A stretch of DNA of 23,996 nt from the NCBI GenBank assembly GCA_016932375.1, contig JAFGDA010000181.1:1-23996 (forward strand), written 5' to 3'. The position numbers were made by a program, and so were the translations under genes. Positions 16,028 through 23,054 of the stretch are shown here, piece by piece. Source of the DNA: Actinomycetota bacterium. GTDB taxonomy: Bacteria > Actinomycetota > Humimicrobiia > Humimicrobiales > Humimicrobiaceae. The stretch's first letter is position 1. Each line of letters begins with the position of its first letter. Under the pieces are notes generated by a model, which saw only the letters and a list, made by a program, of their open reading frames with translations, had not been told where the DNA came from and did no database searches.

Positions 16028-17509
16028 TTGAAGGTTTATAACACCCTGAAAAGGAAAAAGGAGGAATTCAGGCCGCTCCATGAAGGAATGGTCAATATGT
16101 ATGTATGCGGGCCTACGGTTTATAACTATATTTCCATTGGTAATGCAAGGCCTGTAGTTGTTTTCAATATGGCCAGGAATTACCTGGAGTTTATTGGTTA
16201 CAAAGTCAATTATGTACAGAATATAACGGATATAGAGGATAAGATTATAAAAAAGGCCAACGAAGAGGGGCTTGATTACAGGGAGATAACAGCCCGTTAC
16301 ATAGATGCGTTCCTTGAGGATATAAGGGACCTTGAAGTCGGGGGTTTTTCAGCCATGCCGAAGGCCACGGAGATGATAGCCGAAATAATAGATATCATAG
16401 GCAGAATCATGCAAAACGGGTATGCATACAGGATAAGAGGTAATGTATATTTTGATGTGGGTAAATTCCCCCGTTATGGAAGGCTGTCGGGACAGAAGAT
16501 AGAAGAGATGAAAGGTACAGGGGAAAGTGATTTTGAGAAAAGGAACCCAATAGATTTTGCATTATGGAAGGAAGCAAAAGAGGGAGAGCCCTGGTGGGAT
16601 AGCCCCTGGGGGAAGGGCAGGCCGGGCTGGCATATAGAATGCTCCGCTATGGCCACAAAGCTTCTCAGCCATACAATAGATATCCATGGTGGTGGTATCG
16701 ACCTTGTTTTTCCGCACCATGAAAATGAGATTGCCCAGTCAGAGGCTGCATTCGAGGAAAGCGGTGATTTCGTCCGGTACTGGATGCATAACGGAATGAT
16801 AGAGGTAAAAGACGAAAAGATTTCCAAATCATTGGGGCTTAAAGAAGACTGGATATTAAAAAACCTCCTTAAAAAATATTCTCCCAATGTGATAAAGCTG
16901 TATATGCTCTCGACGCATTACCGCAGTCCTCTTGAATTCAGCAGGGATAAGCTTGAAGAGGCAAAAAAGTCCCTTGAAAAAATAACCAACACACTGAAGA
17001 ATATAAGGTTTCTTAAAGAAGAAAGTACTGAAAACGGCTACGCAGTAAGTTCCGGTGAAATGGTCCTTAATAAAGCTCTCAGCAAGTTCGAGGAAGATTT
17101 CAGCATGTCTATGGATAATGACTTCAACTCGGCCGGAGCCCTTGCTTCCATTTTTGAATTCATAAGGGAAATAAACAGTATCATCCAGAGCCCGGATTTC
17201 AACATATCTTTAGCTTTTTTAAATGAGCTTGATATGGCAGAAAAAGGGATTATAAAGTTATCCTCTGTCCTCGGGATTAATCTTGAAAGGGAACCTGGAT
17301 TATCAGGACTTAGCATTATGGGGGATAAAGAAGAAAATGTCCCTTCAAAAAAAGAAATAGAAAAGTTGATAGAAGAAAGGGAAGCGGCAAGACAGAAAAG
17401 GGATTTCGGAGAAGCTGACCGGATCCGGGAGCATCTTTACTCGAAGGGGATCATCCTTGAAGACAGGAAGGAAGGCACCATCTGGAAATACAGGGAACGG
17501 CCGGTATAA
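16028..17509 (+). CDS. cysS: Cysteinyl-tRNA synthetase
   Basis: A 493-residue class I enzyme that charges tRNA-Cys. It starts at TTG 16028, supported by AGAAAGGA 8 bases upstream and by the standard N-terminus MKVYNTL. The zinc ligands C27, C205, H230 and E234 are all present. The KMSKS loop reads KISKS at 264-268. The HIGH signature, normally HIGN or HIGH after CGPTVYNYI, here reads S36-I-G-N, so the first His is replaced by Ser. The C-terminal helical domain ends in the usual EDRKEGTIWKYR. It is otherwise typical in length and motifs and probably functional. Confidence 0.95.
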   Translation: MKVYNTLKRKKEEFRPLHEGMVNMYVCGPTVYNYISIGNARPVVVFNMARNYLEFIGYKVNYVQNITDIEDKIIKKANEEGLDYREITARYIDAFLEDIRDLEVGGFSAMPKATEMIAEIIDIIGRIMQNGYAYRIRGNVYFDVGKFPRYGRLSGQKIEEMKGTGESDFEKRNPIDFALWKEAKEGEPWWDSPWGKGRPGWHIECSAMATKLLSHTIDIHGGGIDLVFPHHENEIAQSEAAFEESGDFVRYWMHNGMIEVKDEKISKSLGLKEDWILKNLLKKYSPNVIKLYMLSTHYRSPLEFSRDKLEEAKKSLEKITNTLKNIRFLKEESTENGYAVSSGEMVLNKALSKFEEDFSMSMDNDFNSAGALASIFEFIREINSIIQSPDFNISLAFLNELDMAEKGIIKLSSVLGINLEREPGLSGLSIMGDKEENVPSKKEIEKLIEEREAARQKRDFGEADRIREHLYSKGIILEDRKEGTIWKYRERPV

Positions 17510-17558
17510 GCGTCATACATGTATGATTAATTATAAATTACAGGATTAAGCAGGGTCC

Positions 17559-18347
17559 GTGAGCAATAAGGAATATTTTGAGTATCTGTTCGGAATAAAT
17601 GCTTTGAAGATGCTTTTAGAAATAAATTCCGGTAGAAGAAAAATATATGATATTTTGCTTGATTGTGGACGGAAAGAGAACAGAAGATTAAATGACATAT
17701 TAAGGCTTGCCCGCAGCAAAGGTATAAGCATAAGGGAAATTCCCCCGGCAGATTTTGCCAGGCTTTCAAAAGAAGAATCCAATCCTCAGGGCATATGCGC
17801 AAGGGTATCTCCCTATAATTATATGGATCTTTCAGGTTACCTTGAAAATAATATTAACAAACAGAGCCGTATTTTGATACTCGATGGTGTAACTGATGCC
17901 GGTAATTTTGGAGCCATAATCAGGAGCTGCAGCGCTTTTGGCTTTGATGGCATCCTGGTGCCAAAAAAGAGGAATGTGCAGTTGACCAGAAGGATTTCAA
18001 AAATATCAGCAGGAGCCCTCGAGGGGACCAGGATATTCAGTGTGGGCAATGTTGTCCAGACAATCAGTTGGTTAAAGGAAAGTGGTTTCTGGATTTATGG
18101 GACCACTCTTAAAGGGTATGATAAGGTGCAGGATCTCGATACGGCAAAATTTGTTTTTCCCCTTGCCCTGGTACTCGGGAGTGAGGATCGTGGCATGAGC
18201 AGGCTTGCAGAAGAAAATTGTGATGTGCTTCTTACAATAAGGATGGCCGGCAATATACAGTCGCTTAATGTATCAATGGCTGCTTCTATTTTTCTTTATG
18301 AGATCTGGAAGAAGGCGGATAAAGAGCCCGGGACAGGTAAAGCCTGA
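17559..18347 (+). CDS. rlmB: SpoU-family 23S rRNA (guanosine 2'-O) methyltransferase, RlmB-like
   Basis: A 262-residue SPOUT methylase that probably methylates a ribose in 23S rRNA (G2251 in E. coli numbering). The start is GTG at 17559, where the protein reads SNKEYFEYLFGINALKMLL, the usual start of the L30e-like substrate-binding domain. The C-terminal knotted domain has motif 1 NFGAIIRS (116-123), motif 2 LGSEDRGM (206-213) and motif 3 RMAGNIQSLNVSMAASIFLYE (228-248) with the SAM-site loop. The position between cysS and yacP matches Firmicutes. An intrinsic terminator overlaps its stop codon. The exact target base is inferred from the family. Confidence 0.92.
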   Translation: MSNKEYFEYLFGINALKMLLEINSGRRKIYDILLDCGRKENRRLNDILRLARSKGISIREIPPADFARLSKEESNPQGICARVSPYNYMDLSGYLENNINKQSRILILDGVTDAGNFGAIIRSCSAFGFDGILVPKKRNVQLTRRISKISAGALEGTRIFSVGNVVQTISWLKESGFWIYGTTLKGYDKVQDLDTAKFVFPLALVLGSEDRGMSRLAEENCDVLLTIRMAGNIQSLNVSMAASIFLYEIWKKADKEPGTGKA

Positions 18348-18363
18348 CCGGGTATTTCTTTTT
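18327..18363 (+). terminator. Intrinsic terminator overlapping the end of rlmB
   Basis: CCCGG (18327-18331) pairs with CCGGG (18348-18352), and inside it CAGG (18334-18337) pairs with CCTG (18343-18346) around loop TAAAG. The T-rich run tatttcttttt follows at once. The stop codon of rlmB lies inside the stem. It probably ends the long greA-to-rlmB transcript. Confidence 0.6.
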
Positions 18364-18403
18364 AATTTTATTTTATTCTATTTTATTATTTCTCCAGCTA
18401 TCA

Positions 18404-18433
18404 TTGGAATAATCAATTTTTATGGTTTAATAT
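18404..18433 (+). promoter_or_regulatory. Weak candidate promoter for yacP
   Basis: TTGGAA (18404-18409) and TAATAT (18428-18433) are 18 bases apart in the AT-rich gap after the rlmB terminator. Transcription would begin about 16 bases before the yacP start codon. The boxes match the consensus only partly. Confidence 0.35.
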
Positions 18434-18455
18434 TGTAGCAAAAAGGTAAACAGCA

Positions 18456-19001
18456 ATGAAGAAGATAAAGAATCTTGTAATAGTAGATGGTTACAATTAT
18501 ATATTTAATTCCGCAGGTGATATCGTTTTGTCCCGGCAGGATCTTGCAGGGTTAAGGGATAAGCTTGTATCAGATCTTGTTACATATAAGCACATAAAGG
18601 ATTGCGATATTATCGTAGTTTTTGATGCAAGGGGCAGCAGGAATCACCTGAGAGGTCTGGAAGAAATAAACATGGTAAGAATTATTTATTCGAGAAGCAG
18701 GGAAACAGCCGATTCAGTAATAGAGGAACTGGTCGTTAATGAAAGTTACAAAAGGAAGGTATTTGTAGTTACTTCCGATTACTCCCAGCAGAAGGTTGTT
18801 TTCAGGAAAAATACCTATAGAAAATCAGTGAGGGAGTTTGGTCTCGAGATGGATCAGGTTAAAAAAAGGTTGAGCGGAAGGTTAAAGGATTCTGGCATAA
18901 AAATGGCCGGTAATTTCTATCCCCTGCAGAAAAGGCTGAGGCCTGAACAGCTGCGAAGGATTCAGGATTTAAGGGAAAAGCAGCCCGGGAAAAATAAGTA
19001 G
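18456..19001 (+). CDS. yacP: NYN-domain ribonuclease, YacP/Rae1 family
   Basis: A 181-residue PIN-like (NYN) nuclease. In Bacillus subtilis its relative Rae1 cuts mRNA in the ribosomal A site. Conserved acidic positions are present: D11 in VDGYN, D57 in VFDARG, E83 and D86 in ETADSVIEEL, and D108 in TSDYSQQ, followed by the RKSVREF block. The C-terminus is basic (many Lys/Arg), which suits RNA or ribosome contact. It sits directly after rlmB as in Firmicutes but has its own likely promoter and an AAAGG ribosome site. Confidence 0.9.
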   Translation: MKKIKNLVIVDGYNYIFNSAGDIVLSRQDLAGLRDKLVSDLVTYKHIKDCDIIVVFDARGSRNHLRGLEEINMVRIIYSRSRETADSVIEELVVNESYKRKVFVVTSDYSQQKVVFRKNTYRKSVREFGLEMDQVKKRLSGRLKDSGIKMAGNFYPLQKRLRPEQLRRIQDLREKQPGKNK

Positions 19002-19066
19002 TCCAGGGAATATTACGAAAAACCATGCTGCACCTATTAAACATTCAATAAAAATTTCACAGGCCT

Positions 19067-19094
19067 AACTATCTTTAATAGTTCTTATTTTTTT
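19067..19094 (+). terminator. AT-rich hairpin with T-run after yacP
   Basis: AACTAT (19067-19072) pairs with ATAGTT (19078-19083) around a 5-base loop and is followed by CTTATTTTTTT. The T-run is good but the stem has little GC, so it is at most a weak intrinsic terminator. It lies 66 bases past the yacP stop and just before the nuclease lipoprotein gene. Confidence 0.35.
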
Positions 19095-19098
19095 AGCT

Positions 19099-20004
19099 AT
19101 GTTAGATATATTAAAAAAAGCCAGGAAAAAGATTACTGGATGGGTGAGACCGGCAAACCCGGTAGTAATTTTTATTTCTATAATATTTATTATGTCCATG
19201 AGCGGTTGCGGTCTTTTTATTGAATATGAGGATCTCCGCGGGCCGGGAGACAATAGCGGGTCTTTGCTGGATAGCGGGCATCCGGATGCATTTGAAGCCG
19301 GGAATGTTAGTACCTGTAAAGTCACGGAGGCGATTGATGGAGATACACTTGTCCTTGAGGGAGGGGAAAGGGTAAGGCTCCTCGGGATAAATGCACCTGA
19401 ATATGATACATATTTTTACAGGGAAGCAGGGGATGTCCTGAAGCTTCTTGTAGAGGGGAAAGAAGTTGTCCTCGAAAAAGATGTAACTGACAGGGATATG
19501 TATGGAAGACTGCTCAGGTATGTATATCTCGGGGAAATATTTGTAAATCTTGAAATGGTAAAAAGAGGCTTCGCCAACTCATTCTCCTGTCCTCCCGATA
19601 TAAGGTTTGCAGAAGATTTTCTGGAAGCCGAGCGATACTCAAGGGAAAATAACCTTGGTCTGTGGGAAAGGTCAAAAACAGGGAGGGTGAAAATAGATAT
19701 CCATTATGATGCCCCGGGAAATGACAACGAAAACCTCAATGGTGAATATGTTTTAATTGAAAATAAAAGTGGGACACTTTTAAATACAATGGGCTGGACC
19801 GTAAAAGACAGTGCTACGAATGCATTTCAGTTCAACAGTTTTGATTTTGCTTCAGGGACAATAATCCGGCTTTTTTCGGGGGAAGGTATTGAGGGCGAAG
19901 GCCTTTTTTACTGGAACAGCCCACGGCCTGTCTGGAACAATGACCACGATACCCTGTACCTCAGGGATAGGAAAGGCCTTCTAATTGATATATATAATTA
20001 CTGA
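19099..20004 (+). CDS. Lipoprotein with thermonuclease (SNase) domain and lamin-tail domain
   Basis: A 301-residue exported protein. A basic N-terminus and a hydrophobic stretch (about 19-34) end in a lipobox MSGC with C37 as the likely lipidated residue. The SNase-like domain spans about 70-190 and keeps the three catalytic residues of staphylococcal nuclease: R93 (in RVRLLGINAPE), E101 and R137 (YGRLLRYVYL). The usual calcium-site Asp of GIDAPE is Asn98. Residues about 195-301 form a lamin-tail domain (NGEYVLIENKSG, GWTVKDS, YWNSPRPVWNNDHDTLYLRD). Such proteins probably degrade nucleic acid outside the membrane for nutrients. No clear ribosome site precedes the ATG. Confidence 0.88.
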   Translation: MLDILKKARKKITGWVRPANPVVIFISIIFIMSMSGCGLFIEYEDLRGPGDNSGSLLDSGHPDAFEAGNVSTCKVTEAIDGDTLVLEGGERVRLLGINAPEYDTYFYREAGDVLKLLVEGKEVVLEKDVTDRDMYGRLLRYVYLGEIFVNLEMVKRGFANSFSCPPDIRFAEDFLEAERYSRENNLGLWERSKTGRVKIDIHYDAPGNDNENLNGEYVLIENKSGTLLNTMGWTVKDSATNAFQFNSFDFASGTIIRLFSGEGIEGEGLFYWNSPRPVWNNDHDTLYLRDRKGLLIDIYNY

Positions 20005-20107
20005 TGGGTTAGACCAGGTAATTATCCAGCTTGAAACAATAAATATGTCCCAATTTAAATAACCTTCCGGGTTGATTCCCTCTCATGCAGGATGCTGGCA
20101 GGGTGAT

Positions 20108-20143
20108 TGAGCGCCCTTCGCTCAGGGGATGGTGTGTCACCAT
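20108..20143. repeat. Two adjacent perfect hairpins
   Basis: TGAGCG (20108-20113) pairs with CGCTCA (20119-20124) around a 5-base loop. Five bases later ATGGTG (20129-20134) pairs with CACCAT (20138-20143) around TGT. They lie about 100 bases after the nuclease lipoprotein gene and before the transporter promoter. They could end or stabilise the upstream transcript; no T-run follows. Confidence 0.4.
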
Positions 20144-20243
20144 ATTTAATTAATCAGCAGGACAAATCAATTTTCACTTATAAAATCTGCCAGATAATTA
20201 TTGTATCAATAATAAAACCATAAAAAATATAAATGTGAAAGGA

Positions 20244-20272
20244 TTGACAAAAATTTTTTATTGTAATAATAT
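20244..20272 (+). promoter_or_regulatory. Promoter of the sugar ABC transporter operon
   Basis: TTGACA (20244-20249) matches the -35 consensus fully, and TAATAT (20267-20272) lies 17 bases downstream as the -10 (4 of 6). Nothing else in the 600-base gap is as good. Transcription would start near 20279, inside the operator-like sequence that follows. Confidence 0.6.
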
Positions 20273-20273
20273 G

Positions 20274-20297
20274 TTACCGTAATCAGTTAACGTAAAC
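20274..20297. promoter_or_regulatory. LacI-type operator-like palindromes over the start site
   Basis: Two near-identical 9-mers, TTACCGTAA (20274-20282) and TTAACGTAA (20287-20295), lie 13 bases apart, immediately after the -10 box. The second sits in GTTAACGTAAAC (20286-20297), which matches its own reverse complement at 10 of 12 positions around a central CG. That is the usual form of LacI/GalR-family operators. Repression of the sugar transporter until substrate is present would fit. No regulator gene is in the window. Confidence 0.5.
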
Positions 20298-20609
20298 ATA
20301 ATTCAATTTTTTAGGGTTGATAGTTATTGATTTCTGTTATAGGGGTTATGAATGTCCATAAAATACATAAAAGTAAATACATTTGTTAATAAATTCCCAA
20401 TACCCATATGCTTTATAAAATAAGGAAAACTTAAATCTATGTAATACCAGGATCGATCCCTGTTTTATGATTTGGACATAACCTGGACAAAAGAAAGAGA
20501 GGTGGCTAAAAAAAGAAAACCTATCAATTATTAAGGAGGGCGGGATTAATATGTAAAAAGCTTAAAAAACATGTGATTAAAAAGTATTTAATAAAGAAAA
20601 GGAGTGAAA

Positions 20610-22022
20610 ATGAAAAAACCTATAAAGATTTTAAGTTGCTTTTTAATTTTATTGATGTTTGCATCCTTCGGCATTTTTACAGGGTGCAAGACTGAAGCCG
20701 GGGAAGCTGCTGAAGAAGTAGAGGAAGCAGCAGAGGAAGTTGTAGAAGAGGTAGAAGAAGTTGAAGAGGCTGCAGAAGAAGTTGAAGAGGCTGCAGAAGA
20801 GGCAGTAGAAGGAAAAGTCACCGTACCGGGGTTGACAGTGCCGGATAGTCCAGTTACCATTTCTTATTGGGAATGGAATGGTGAAACATTTGACCCTTCC
20901 TGGAACAGGATGGTTGAAGGATTCAAGGAGATATACCCCAACGTTACCCTTGAAAGAAAGTCAATTGGATATGATACCTATAATGCTGACCTCAAAACTG
21001 CTCTTGCAGCTGGAGAGGGTCCTGACCTTATTGCTTGCGAACCTGGTGGTCCGGTTTTGACCTTAATTGAGGCAAATCAGTTACTGGAATTGACAGATAT
21101 TGTCATGAACGATCCGGAATGGCAGAGCTGGATTGATGCCGGCTTAAAGCTCAAAGATACATGGGTTGGTGATAAAATATACCAGGTACCTATGGATGTG
21201 AATATGCTTCCTATCCTTTACTGGAAGGAAATATTTGAGTCAAGAGGCCTGGAAGTTCCGCGCAACATTGATGCGGCTGTAGAAATTGCAGATGAACTGA
21301 ATTCCGATGGTATAATACCACTGGTTTCAATGTTCGGTGAAATGTGGTCGCAGGTGGATATCTTTGTATATCTTGTAAGAGCTGCCGACCCTGAGGATAC
21401 CCTGATTGATAAGGCTGTGATAGGAGAGGCATCCTGGGAAGACCCGCTATTTAAGGAAGCACTGCAGGGTTTTGTCACATTGAAGGATGCAGGGGTATTT
21501 CCCAATAATGTAATGGAGATGCTGTGGGGAAACTGTCTTGATGCTTTCAATAAAAAAGAAGTAGCTATGGTTTATCCTGTTGGTCAGTTCGGGCTCGGTG
21601 CACTTGACCAGGAAGCATTAAAGAATGATGAGTTTGGCTGCATTCCATTCCTGACACTTCATGAGGGAGACAGGGAGATGATAACAGGAGGCGGCTCAGC
21701 TATGACAGCTATCAATATAAATAGCCCAAATATTGATACAGCCATTACTTTCCTGAAATTCATGAATAGCCCTGTTGGGCAGGAAGCAGAATTTGATATT
21801 TTGAGGACTCCTCCCGGGAGCCTGGTTACCAAAGAGTCGCCAATACCACTATTTACATACCAGACCTGGATGCAGAATAATATGTATGTTGGTTACAGGA
21901 GGATAGAGAGTCCAGAACTGTACAAGGGTATTCAGGATGCAGTAGCAAAAGTTATGCTTGGCGATAATATTGATGACGTTCTTGCAGAGCTGGAAGCAAT
22001 ATCCCAGGAAGTAAATGGGTAG
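20610..22022 (+). CDS. Sugar ABC transporter substrate-binding lipoprotein (extracellular family 1)
   Basis: A 470-residue solute-binding protein. AAAGGAG (20598-20604) serves the ATG at 20610; a GTG at 20604 lies inside that site and is unlikely. A signal peptide ends at the lipobox FTGC with C26 lipidated. Residues 32-67 are made only of Glu, Ala and Val in repeats such as EEVEEAA, partly encoded by a 21-base tandem repeat. The binding domain follows (VTISYWEWNG, FKEIYPNVTLE, AAGEGPDLIACEPG, GGGSAMTAIN, FLKFMNSPVGQEAEF), typical of CUT1-type binders of oligosaccharides or related sugars. Two permease genes follow. The substrate cannot be read from the sequence. Confidence 0.9.
   Translation: MKKPIKILSCFLILLMFASFGIFTGCKTEAGEAAEEVEEAAEEVVEEVEEVEEAAEEVEEAAEEAVEGKVTVPGLTVPDSPVTISYWEWNGETFDPSWNRMVEGFKEIYPNVTLERKSIGYDTYNADLKTALAAGEGPDLIACEPGGPVLTLIEANQLLELTDIVMNDPEWQSWIDAGLKLKDTWVGDKIYQVPMDVNMLPILYWKEIFESRGLEVPRNIDAAVEIADELNSDGIIPLVSMFGEMWSQVDIFVYLVRAADPEDTLIDKAVIGEASWEDPLFKEALQGFVTLKDAGVFPNNVMEMLWGNCLDAFNKKEVAMVYPVGQFGLGALDQEALKNDEFGCIPFLTLHEGDREMITGGGSAMTAININSPNIDTAITFLKFMNSPVGQEAEFDILRTPPGSLVTKESPIPLFTYQTWMQNNMYVGYRRIESPELYKGIQDAVAKVMLGDNIDDVLAELEAISQEVNG
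20757..20798 (+). repeat. Two exact copies of a 21-base tandem repeat in the lipoprotein linker
   Basis: The 21-base unit starting gaagttgaagaggctgcag is repeated exactly at 20757-20777 and 20778-20798. Degenerate versions of the same Glu-rich coding pattern extend back to about 20703. It encodes part of the Glu/Ala/Val linker and could change length by slippage. Confidence 0.75.
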
Positions 22023-22048
22023 AAGCTGTTGTTTGTGAATCATTCTTT

Positions 22049-22099
22049 TATTACAATGGTGTTATCGGGGAACCAACTTCTCCGATGACACCAGTAATA
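22049..22099 (+). other. Strong stem-loop between binding protein and first permease
   Basis: Bases 22057-22070 pair with 22080-22093 over 14 positions (two G-T wobbles) around a 9-base loop. Below this, TATTAC (22049-22054) pairs with GTAATA (22094-22099) beyond a 2-base bulge. No T-run follows. The place is the same as in other binding-protein transporters, where such hairpins protect the upstream mRNA and keep permease levels lower than binding-protein levels. That role is inferred. Confidence 0.65.
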
Positions 22100-22129
22100 A
22101 ACAACTAGTTGGGAACTCTTGCTGAATAA

Positions 22130-23053
22130 ATGAATAGTATTAAAGAAAATAAATTCTGGTTATCGAAATTATTGAATAATGAAAATACGAAGGCATATAC
22201 ATATCTTGGCCTTGCTATTATCTTTTTCCTGGTATTCTTATTATATCCTTTGATATTTTCCCTTATTTTAAGTTTTCATGAGTGGTCCGGTTTTTCACAA
22301 AATCCTTTTGAAGAGTTTGTCGGGTTATCACACTATGTTAAGATGTTCCAGGATAAAATCTTTTATACTTCACTGAAAAACACCACAATGTTTGCATTTG
22401 TCATACTGATAGGCCAGAATGTGGTGGGTCTATCCCTGGCGCTCTTTTTGTTTTATGGAAAAATAAGGGGGAGTGTCCTGTGGAGGTCTATCATATTTTT
22501 CCCTACGCTGCTTTCTTCGGTAATAGTGGGCCTCGTATGGAGAAGGATATTCATGGGAGACGGCCTCCTGAATATAATATGGCAAAATTTTCATCCCGAA
22601 TCCGAAGGTTTCCTGTACCTCTCGAACAGGATAACTCCTATTTTTGTAGTTATGCTTGTAAACATATGGCAGTGGAGTGGTTATAATATGGTTCTCTACT
22701 ATGCAGGATTGCAGGGGGTGGATAACGAACTGGTAGAAGCTGCCAAGATCGATGGTGCAACCTGGCTCCAGACCATAAAAAGTGTGGTAATACCCCAGCT
22801 CTCCAGGACTATTTCGCTATGTATTATTTTAAATATAATAGGTTCTTTCAAGGGATTTGACCTGATATATATAATAACCGGCGGAGGGCCTGATCATTCT
22901 TCGGAAGTTCTGGCTTCCCAGATATATTATGAAAGCTTTTCCATGTTTGGCCCAAACAGGATGGGATATGCCTCAGCTATTGCTGTTGTACTTACCATAA
23001 TAGTCGTGGTCTTCGCAATTATAAGAATAAGGATTGACAGGAGATTTGAGTGA
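22130..23053 (+). CDS. Sugar ABC transporter permease, MalF/UgpA type
   Basis: A 307-residue membrane protein with about six hydrophobic segments: clearly 25-50, 85-110, 118-137, 168-190 and 278-300, with another around 225-245. The EAA loop that contacts the ATPase reads EAAKIDGATWLQTIKSVVIPQL, starting at residue 203, as in the CUT1 family. The family stretch GSFKGFDLIYIITGGGPDHSSEVLASQIY follows it and identifies the MalF/UgpA-like partner. It is encoded 107 bases after the binding protein, beyond a strong hairpin, and is followed almost directly by the second permease. It forms half of the membrane channel. Confidence 0.93.
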   Translation: MNSIKENKFWLSKLLNNENTKAYTYLGLAIIFFLVFLLYPLIFSLILSFHEWSGFSQNPFEEFVGLSHYVKMFQDKIFYTSLKNTTMFAFVILIGQNVVGLSLALFLFYGKIRGSVLWRSIIFFPTLLSSVIVGLVWRRIFMGDGLLNIIWQNFHPESEGFLYLSNRITPIFVVMLVNIWQWSGYNMVLYYAGLQGVDNELVEAAKIDGATWLQTIKSVVIPQLSRTISLCIILNIIGSFKGFDLIYIITGGGPDHSSEVLASQIYYESFSMFGPNRMGYASAIAVVLTIIVVVFAIIRIRIDRRFE

Positions 23054-23054
23054 T

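Larger units (their letters stand above)
20005..20609 (+). other. 605-base non-coding region upstream of the sugar transporter
   Basis: No gene of normal size lies here on either strand. In order it holds two adjacent perfect small hairpins, a promoter, a LacI-type operator-like palindrome, a 10-base palindrome GGATCGATCC (20450-20459), and near its end two ribosome-site-like stretches before very short reading frames. No tRNA or known riboswitch is recognisable. The stretch after the promoter makes a leader of about 330 bases, long for a transporter operon. Confidence 0.7.

Noticed and set aside
17513..17526. A perfect 14-base palindrome TCATACATGTATGA between cysS and rlmB
   Set aside because: One or two palindromes with 7-base arms are expected by chance in 24 kb, and nothing else marks it as a binding site.
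20060..20145. A possible tRNA-like fold in the GC-richer part of the 600-base gap
   Set aside because: The hairpins do not form a cloverleaf; there is no acceptor stem and no T-loop sequence.
20348..20389. A 13-codon frame from ATG 20348 in the transporter leader
   Set aside because: The possible ribosome site is too close to the start, and frames this short occur by chance.
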